Source of the DNA: Liquorilactobacillus nagelii DSM 13675
GTDB lineage: Bacteria > Bacillota > Bacilli > Lactobacillales > Lactobacillaceae
DNA: 64,000 bases
Reading direction: 5' to 3'
NCBI RefSeq assembly: GCF_019444005.1
Contig: NZ_CP049304.1
Coordinates: forward strand, 620,001-684,000
The translations under genes and the position numbers were made by a program. The notes beneath the pieces are model-generated. The model did no database searches and had not been told where the DNA came from. It saw only the letters and a list, made by a program, of their open reading frames with translations. Shown here in pieces: positions 59,073-64,000 of this stretch (positions are counted from its first letter, which is position 1; every line of letters begins with the position of its first letter).

Positions 59073-59942
59073 TTGAAAAAAGAAGTCTTAGGACGAGTTG
59101 TTGAGGCTAAAGTTACTGATGAAAATCAAACGGCGTATTTTGTGCAAGTTGAAGCGTTAACTTGTCGATTAACAAAAACGGAAGTTGAAAATCATTTAGA
59201 ACTTGGTGACATTGTTAAAGGTTTTGTTTATGAGAATGAAGATCATCAGCTACAAATGACTTTTAAAATTCCAGCAGTTGGAATTAATCAATATGCTTTC
59301 GGTGAAGTAGTAGCGGTCCGACGCGATTTAGGAGTTTTCGTTGATATTGGCTTGCCGAATAAAGATCTGGCAGTTTCATTGGATGAACTGCCAGAACAAC
59401 ATAATCTTTGGCCTAAAGAACATGACCACTTGATGGTTGCTTTGACATTGGATCATAAAGATCGGATGTGGGGAACGTTAGCTACTGCTGAAGTTTTCCA
59501 ACAGTTAGCAGTTAAAGCAGAACCAACAATGATGAATCAAGATGTAACAGTTACTGCTTACCGGTTAAAATTAGCGGGCACATTAGTAATTACACCCGAT
59601 TTTCAACTAGGCTTTATACATCCAAGTGAACGCGATCGAGAGCCACGCTTGGGTGAACAAATGAAGGCACGAGTAATTGGTGTTCGACCAGATGGCCTCT
59701 TAAATATTTCATTACGACCGCGGGCTTATGAGGCAATTGGAGAGGATGCAGCAATGCTAGTTGCAGCTTTAGAACATCAAGGTGGGAGTTTACCATTTTG
59801 GGATAAAAGTTCTCCAGCTGAGATTAAAAGCTACTTTGGAATTAGTAAAGGTCAATTTAAACGTGCTGTTGGACATTTATTGAAGAATGGTCTAATTGAA
59901 CAAAAAGATGGCCAAATTTTTTTGAAATCAATTGACAAATAG
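59073..59942 (+). CDS. cvfB: S1-domain RNA-binding protein CvfB (YitL)
   Basis: 289 residues. Three S1-like OB domains (about 1-65, 70-140 and 145-215; VVAVRRDLGVFVDIGLP is typical) and a C-terminal winged helix (about 220-285; YFGISKGQFKRAVGHLLKNGLI). CvfB affects virulence gene expression in S. aureus; its role here is unknown but RNA binding is likely. TTG 59073 follows TTGGAGG. Its stop lies just before the Fur-family gene. Confidence 0.9.
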   Translation: MKKEVLGRVVEAKVTDENQTAYFVQVEALTCRLTKTEVENHLELGDIVKGFVYENEDHQLQMTFKIPAVGINQYAFGEVVAVRRDLGVFVDIGLPNKDLAVSLDELPEQHNLWPKEHDHLMVALTLDHKDRMWGTLATAEVFQQLAVKAEPTMMNQDVTVTAYRLKLAGTLVITPDFQLGFIHPSERDREPRLGEQMKARVIGVRPDGLLNISLRPRAYEAIGEDAAMLVAALEHQGGSLPFWDKSSPAEIKSYFGISKGQFKRAVGHLLKNGLIEQKDGQIFLKSIDK

Positions 59943-59964
59943 GCAAAAGAAAGAAGTGATCGAC

Positions 59965-60432
59965 TTGGTGCTACAGCCAGAAGAACTCGGCCAGATCGAA
60001 AAAAAGCTTCATCAAGCTGGTTTAAAATTAACACCGCAAAGACGGGCAACCGTAAAGACGCTAGTTCGACTACATGAGAGTCATCTTTCAGCTGAAGAGT
60101 TATTTGCTAAAGTCAAAGAGGCTGAGCCAGAAATTGGATTGGCAACTGTTTACCGAACATTAGAAGTTCTAGCTGAGCTAAAAATTGTTAATCGCGTTAG
60201 TTTTGAAGATGGAATTACTAGGTATGATTTACGGACGGAAGATTCTGGACACTTTCATCATCATCTTTTGTGCCAAATTTGCGGAGCAGTTGAAGAGATT
60301 CATGAAGATCTCTTAGTTGATGTTGAAATGAAGGTTAAAGAAAAGTATGGTTTTGAAGTTGCTGACCATCGTTTAACCTTTTTGGGTGTTTGTGCCAAAT
60401 GTCGGGCAAAACGGCAGCGGCATCTGCAATAG
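59965..60432 (+). CDS. fur: Fur-family metal-responsive repressor
   Basis: About 155 residues. The winged helix (about 15-80) carries LKLTPQRRATV and GLATVYRTLEVL; the dimer domain has the metal site HFHHHLLCQICG and a second CAKC, giving two CxxC pairs for structural zinc. Fur, Zur and PerR cannot be separated with confidence from sequence. Start uncertain: TTG 59965 and GTG 59968 follow AAGAAGTGATC, which matches the anti-Shine-Dalgarno; an earlier GTG at 59956 overlaps it. xerD begins at its stop. Confidence 0.88.
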   Translation: MVLQPEELGQIEKKLHQAGLKLTPQRRATVKTLVRLHESHLSAEELFAKVKEAEPEIGLATVYRTLEVLAELKIVNRVSFEDGITRYDLRTEDSGHFHHHLLCQICGAVEEIHEDLLVDVEMKVKEKYGFEVADHRLTFLGVCAKCRAKRQRHLQ

Positions 60433-60434
60433 AG

Positions 60435-61331
60435 GTGGTAGTTATCGATAATCTGGTTAAAGATTACTTGCACTATTTAAAAGTTGAGCGTGGCTTAACT
60501 GATAATACCATTGCCAGCTATGGAAATGATTTAAAACAATTTAATCATTATTTGCGTGAACAACAACTAACGGATTATCAAACTGTAACCCGGGATTTAA
60601 TTTTAAATTTTTTGCAATTTGAAATGCAGCAAGGAAAAACTGCCAGTTCAATTACTCGTTCGGTTACTAGCTTGCGCAAGTTTTTTCAATATTTGACCGA
60701 AGAAGCAGTTATCAAGAAAGATCCGATGTTGTTGATCGATTCACCCAAAAAAAGAGAACATTTGCCAGAGGTGTTGTCGGTTGCTGAGGTTGAGCAATTA
60801 TTAAAGACACCTGATACGACTAAGATACTGGGCTTACGCGATCGTGCAATGCTTGAAGTTATGTATGCGACGGGTCTGCGTGTCAGTGAGTTGGTCCATT
60901 TAAAATTGGCAGATTTGCACTTAAGCTTGGGATTGTTGCAAACTCTTGGAAAGGGTCAAAAAGAACGGATTGTTCCGTTAGGTTCCCAGGCTGTTAAGTG
61001 GGTTGAACTTTATTTAACTGAAGCCCGACCAAAACTATTGGGAAAACAACGTTCGAAATTTGTTTTTTTAAACCATCATGGCCGTGGTTTGACACGTCAG
61101 GGTGTCTGGAAGAACCTTAAGCAGTTAGTTAGAGCAGCTGGAATTCAGAAAGATGTTACTCCGCATACTCTCAGACACTCCTTTGCAACGCATATTTTGG
61201 AAAATGGAGCTGACTTACGAGTTGTTCAAGAGCTCCTCGGACATGCGGATATTTCGACAACACAGATTTATACCCATCTTTCTAAAAAGAGGCTACAGGG
61301 AATTTATAATCAATATCATCCACGAGCCTGA
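60435..61331 (+). CDS. xerD: Tyrosine recombinase XerD
   Basis: About 298 residues. Core-binding domain (about 1-95; LHYLKVERGLTDNTIASY) and catalytic domain with Arg in ATGLRVSEL (about 146), HTLRHSFATH and LGHADISTTQIYTH holding the tyrosine nucleophile near residue 278. It resolves chromosome dimers with XerC at dif. The start is unclear: GTG 60435 lies within the only Shine-Dalgarno-like AGAGGTGG (60431-60438), and no standard start codon sits at the right distance after it. Overlap or near-overlap with the fur-family gene suggests coupling. Confidence 0.93.
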   Translation: MVVIDNLVKDYLHYLKVERGLTDNTIASYGNDLKQFNHYLREQQLTDYQTVTRDLILNFLQFEMQQGKTASSITRSVTSLRKFFQYLTEEAVIKKDPMLLIDSPKKREHLPEVLSVAEVEQLLKTPDTTKILGLRDRAMLEVMYATGLRVSELVHLKLADLHLSLGLLQTLGKGQKERIVPLGSQAVKWVELYLTEARPKLLGKQRSKFVFLNHHGRGLTRQGVWKNLKQLVRAAGIQKDVTPHTLRHSFATHILENGADLRVVQELLGHADISTTQIYTHLSKKRLQGIYNQYHPRA

Positions 61332-61343
61332 GGAATGCTTGTT

Positions 61344-61372
61344 TGTTTGAAACAGCATTTTATGGTAAAATA
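61344..61372 (+). promoter_or_regulatory. Promoter of ribT-scpA-scpB-rluB
   Basis: TTGTTT at 61344-61349, 17-base spacer, TAAAAT at 61367-61372 with an extended TG at 61364-61365. A small hairpin (61335-61340 with 61355-61360) overlaps it and may weakly end xerD transcripts. Confidence 0.6.
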
Positions 61373-61421
61373 GCTGGGATTTACGATTCTGCTAGCTGCA
61401 GTTGACCATAGGAGGTCTACA

Positions 61422-61784
61422 ATGCTGTATAAGTATAAGAACGATTATCAAAAAATTGCCATGGGATTGTTATCCTTTATTCCGGATTTAAAGGAATTAT
61501 CACATTTAAAGGCCGAATTGCAATGGTACCAAGGAGAAGAAAACCGAATTCTTTTCTTATGGAAAAACCAAAATGGTGATTTTGTCGGTGTGGTTGGAGT
61601 AGAAATCTCAACCGAAATTTTAATGGTGCGGCATATTGCAATTTCACCAGCGGAACGCAATGAGGGTGTCAGCTTTCAAATGCTTGATGCTTTAGATCAA
61701 TTATATCCAAATCGAAAAATGATGGGCAGTATGGAAACGGCCGGATTAATTTCAAAGTGGGAACAGCATCATGGAGACTACTAA
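61422..61784 (+). CDS. ribT: RibT-like GNAT acetyltransferase
   Basis: 120 residues, GNAT fold: VVGVEISTEILMVRHIAISPAER holds the acetyl-CoA core strand and the start of the pyrophosphate loop (RNEG). It resembles B. subtilis RibT, found with the riboflavin operon and scpA; its substrate is unknown. ATG 61422 follows AGGAGG. It overlaps scpA by 14 bases. A flavin link is suggested by the FMN riboswitch downstream of rluB. Confidence 0.83.
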   Translation: MLYKYKNDYQKIAMGLLSFIPDLKELSHLKAELQWYQGEENRILFLWKNQNGDFVGVVGVEISTEILMVRHIAISPAERNEGVSFQMLDALDQLYPNRKMMGSMETAGLISKWEQHHGDY

Positions 61785-62523
61785 ACAGTCTAAGCAGCTG
61801 ACTTTCAAGTTAGCTGCTTTTGAAGGTCCACTTGATTTATTACTGCATTTGATTAAACAAAATCAGATGGATATTTACGACATTCAAATTTCTGCGATTA
61901 CTTCGCAATATTTGGATTACTTACATCAAATGCAGTCGCTTTCTTTAGACATTGCTGGTGAGTATTTAGTTATGGCGGCCACATTGTTGAGTATTAAAAG
62001 TCGCTTGCTGTTACCACAGCATGAGGAGCTAGATCCACCGGTCGATGATCAACTTGATCCACGGCAGGAATTAGTTGAACAATTATTAGCTCACCAATGC
62101 TTTCAATTAACGGCTCAAAAATTACAAGAATTGGCTGAGAAACGTCAGTGTGATTATTCGCGGGCCCCAGCTGAGGTTCCACTAGCTAGCCAAAAATTAC
62201 TATTAAAAAAACAATTGAAAATTTCTGAACTTGAGCATTATTTTGGGCAGGTATTACTTCGTCAGCGCCAACGGCAACAATTGAAACGTGTACGTCATGT
62301 CCATTCAGAAAAATTCACTATTGAAGGCGAGATAGAACGATTGGGCAAGCAAGTAGCTAAACGAGTAGGTTGGCTAACTTTTGATGAATTGTTTCGTGCG
62401 GATGATGTAATCTTAGAACAAGTTGTTACTTCTTTTTTGGCATTACTTGAATTAATCAAACGTGGCCAAATTGAAGTTAGGCAAGAAACGGATTTAGGCC
62501 CAATCAAGTTGAAGGGAGTCTAA
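61771..62523 (+). CDS. scpA: Segregation and condensation protein ScpA
   Basis: 250 residues, the kleisin of the Smc-ScpAB condensin. The N-terminal signature FEGPLDLLLHLIKQNQMDIYDI is cut here to its gist: F-E-G-P-L-D-L-L-L-H-L-I near residue 15; the C-terminal winged helix shows TFDELFRADDVI and FLALLELIKRG near residues 205-230. ATG 61771 lies inside ribT. scpB follows 9 bases after its stop. Confidence 0.95.
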   Translation: METTKQSKQLTFKLAAFEGPLDLLLHLIKQNQMDIYDIQISAITSQYLDYLHQMQSLSLDIAGEYLVMAATLLSIKSRLLLPQHEELDPPVDDQLDPRQELVEQLLAHQCFQLTAQKLQELAEKRQCDYSRAPAEVPLASQKLLLKKQLKISELEHYFGQVLLRQRQRQQLKRVRHVHSEKFTIEGEIERLGKQVAKRVGWLTFDELFRADDVILEQVVTSFLALLELIKRGQIEVRQETDLGPIKLKGV

Positions 62524-62532
62524 TAATTCAAA

Positions 62533-63132
62533 ATGACATCAAATTTGGCTAAAATTGAAGCTTTACTTTTTGTCAGTGGGGATCAAGGAATTACTCCTAG
62601 CGAGTTAGCAAATTTGACTGGCTTAGCTAAGCCAGCGGTTTTTGCACAGTTAGATGAATTGAAAAAAAAATATCAAGTTGATTCGACAAGTAGTCTCAAG
62701 TTACATATGACTGATGAACGAGTCCGGCTAACAACTAAAAGTGTATATGCACCATTGTTAGAGAACTATTTTGCAATTCCCAACCAAGTATCTTTATCTC
62801 GAGCAGCAATGGAAACTTTGTCCATTATAGCTTATAAGCAACCTGTGACTCGAGCAGATATTGAAGAGATTCGTGGTGTAGGCGCAAATGGAGCCTTGAA
62901 ACGTCTGTTATTATTGGATTTAATTACCGAAGCAGGGCGACTTGAGGTTCCCGGCAGACCGATTGTTTATGCGACAACAGAATTTTTTTTGGATCGTTTC
63001 GGCTTACATTCATTGCAAGAATTACCGCCATTTCCACAAGCTGAACAGCTTGATTTACCATTAGAAACTGATGATTTGTTGGCTCGTTTTAATGATTTAG
63101 TCGAACCAGCAGAAGATAAAGAGGAGAAATAA
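62533..63132 (+). CDS. scpB: Segregation and condensation protein ScpB
   Basis: 199 residues. Two winged-helix domains: IEALLFVSGDQGIT at the start and AAMETLSIIAYKQPVTRADIE near residue 94, followed by IRGVGANGALKRLLL. It binds ScpA in the Smc complex for chromosome compaction and segregation. ATG 62533 has only a weak ribosome site (translation is probably coupled to scpA). rluB starts at the base after its stop codon. Confidence 0.95.
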   Translation: MTSNLAKIEALLFVSGDQGITPSELANLTGLAKPAVFAQLDELKKKYQVDSTSSLKLHMTDERVRLTTKSVYAPLLENYFAIPNQVSLSRAAMETLSIIAYKQPVTRADIEEIRGVGANGALKRLLLLDLITEAGRLEVPGRPIVYATTEFFLDRFGLHSLQELPPFPQAEQLDLPLETDDLLARFNDLVEPAEDKEEK

Positions 63133-63855
63133 TTGAAAGCTAAAGAAAGATTGCAAAAGGTGATGGCTGAGGCAGGAGTAGCTTCAAGAAGAGCATCGGA
63201 AAAGTTAATTTTAGCAGGAAAAGTTAAAGTTAATGGTGAAATTATTCGTGAATTAGGAACGAAAGTCTCAAATGATGATGCAATTCAAGTTGAAGGAAAA
63301 TTAATTGAACAAGAGAAAAAAGATTATTACTTGTTTTACAAACCTCGTGGTGTAATTTCAGCAGTTACTGATAATCATCATCGGAAAGTTGTGGTTGATT
63401 ACTTTCCAGAGGTAACCGAAAGAATTTACCCGATCGGTCGCTTAGATTATGATACATCTGGAATTTTGTTAGTAACGAATGATGGTGAACTGGCTAATCA
63501 AATGATGCATCCTCGTTTCAAAGTTGCAAAGACATATTTAGCCAAAGTTAAGGGCATTCCAACTAAAGAGCAGTTGCAGCAACTAGAAAAAGGAATCATG
63601 ATTGATGGTCGTAAAACAGCGCCGGCAAGAATTAAAAAAATTGCCATCAAAAAGGACAATTCTTTGTGGCAGTTAACAATTCATGAAGGACGTAATCATC
63701 AAGTGAAGAAAATGTTTGCAGCCATTGGTCATCCAGTTAATAAATTGAGACGTGAACGTTATGGATTTCTTGATTTAACGGGGTTAGTTTCGGGACAGTA
63801 TCGTCGTTTAACGGGTAATGAAATTGAACGTTTGCGGAATCTGATTAAAAAATAA
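63133..63855 (+). CDS. rluB: Pseudouridine synthase RluB (23S rRNA)
   Basis: 240 residues. An S4 domain (about 2-60; RLQKVMAEAGVASRRASE) precedes the RsuA/RluB-type catalytic domain with the aspartate in GRLDYDTSGILLVTNDG (about 102). It modifies 23S rRNA near position 2605. The start TTG 63133 follows AGAGGAG in the end of scpB. The scpA-scpB-rluB order is standard in Firmicutes. No terminator is seen before the next unit. Confidence 0.94.
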   Translation: MKAKERLQKVMAEAGVASRRASEKLILAGKVKVNGEIIRELGTKVSNDDAIQVEGKLIEQEKKDYYLFYKPRGVISAVTDNHHRKVVVDYFPEVTERIYPIGRLDYDTSGILLVTNDGELANQMMHPRFKVAKTYLAKVKGIPTKEQLQQLEKGIMIDGRKTAPARIKKIAIKKDNSLWQLTIHEGRNHQVKKMFAAIGHPVNKLRRERYGFLDLTGLVSGQYRRLTGNEIERLRNLIKK

Positions 63856-63857
63856 GC

Positions 63858-63886
63858 TTGCTCTATGTTATTTTTTATGTTACACT
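63858..63886 (+). promoter_or_regulatory. Candidate promoter of the FMN-riboswitch transcript
   Basis: TTGCTC at 63858-63863, 17-base spacer, TACACT at 63881-63886 with extended TG at 63878-63879. It starts two bases after the rluB stop and precedes the RFN element by about 25 bases. Confidence 0.45.
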
Positions 63887-63910
63887 TATTTTATAAATTT
63901 AATAGTAGTT

Positions 63911-64000
63911 TATCTTCAGGGGCAGGGTGCAACTCCCGACCGGCGGTAATAGGCCGCGACCTACAGTGATGTAGTTGAACTGGTGTGATTCCAGTGCCGA
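63911..64000 (+). promoter_or_regulatory. FMN riboswitch (RFN element), cut by window end
   Basis: The conserved RFN core is visible in order: CTTCAGGGGCAGGGTG (63914-63929), CTCCCGACCGGCGGTAAT (63933-63950), GGCCGCGACC (63952-63961), a variable stem (CTACA-GTGATGTAG, 63961-63974), and GAACTGGTGTGATTCCAG (63977-63994) followed by TGCCGA. The closing P1 strand lies past the edge. It should control a riboflavin transporter or biosynthesis gene just beyond the window. Confidence 0.95.

Overview
This 64 kb window is a chromosomal housekeeping segment of a low-GC Gram-positive bacterium. Gene content and order point to the Lactobacillaceae (lactic acid bacteria): a truncated polC, then rimP-nusA-rnpM-ylxQ-infB-rbfA, truB-ribF, hrcA-grpE-dnaK-dnaJ, T-box controlled hisS-aspS and glyQS, dnaG-rpoD, pfkA-pyk with the long pyruvate kinase, peptidase T, and xerD-ribT-scpA-scpB-rluB followed by an FMN riboswitch. 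TTG and GTG starts preceded by strong Shine-Dalgarno sequences are common. I cannot name a genus from the sequence alone. I saw no IS element, prophage, CRISPR array, tRNA or rRNA.

Layout. 1-7.5 kb: end of polC, the translation/transcription factor operon from its own promoter with a terminator-like hairpin in the leader, and truB-ribF. 7.5-14.4 kb: CIRCE-controlled chaperone cluster, then lepA. 14.5-22.8 kb: two unknown membrane proteins, a DUF3013-like protein, prmA-rsmE, rel-dtd, an alpha/beta hydrolase lacking the usual catalytic serine, a HAD phosphatase and a convergent cell-wall amidase. 22.9-32.4 kb: T-box, hisS-aspS, msrA, a YitT-family protein, three glycosyltransferases, nfo and the convergent PpsR. 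32.5-43.3 kb: rpsU-yqeY, phoH-ybeY-dgkA-era-recO, T-box glyQS, dnaG-rpoD. 43.3-49.1 kb: a reverse-transsulfuration operon (mccA-mccB) behind a leader, then trmK, a Nif3-family gene and pepT. 49.1-58.5 kb: clpB, a YjzD-like gene, dnaE, pfkA, pyk. 58.5-64 kb: DUF441, cvfB, fur-family gene, xerD, ribT-scpA-scpB-rluB and the start of an RFN element.

Regulation. Besides CIRCE, two T-boxes and the FMN riboswitch, several transcription units show the order promoter, hairpin plus U-run, gene (rimP, dnaG, mccA, clpB). The most interesting is at 43.34-43.63 kb: a promoter, a well-initiated 31-codon ORF with three consecutive Cys codons, nested hairpins and an intrinsic terminator directly before the cysteine-forming mccA-mccB operon. 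This looks like a ribosome-mediated cysteine attenuator and is the best candidate for an undescribed system here. The hisS-aspS T-box carries an overlapping Asp/His specifier (GACAC), the second notable regulatory feature.
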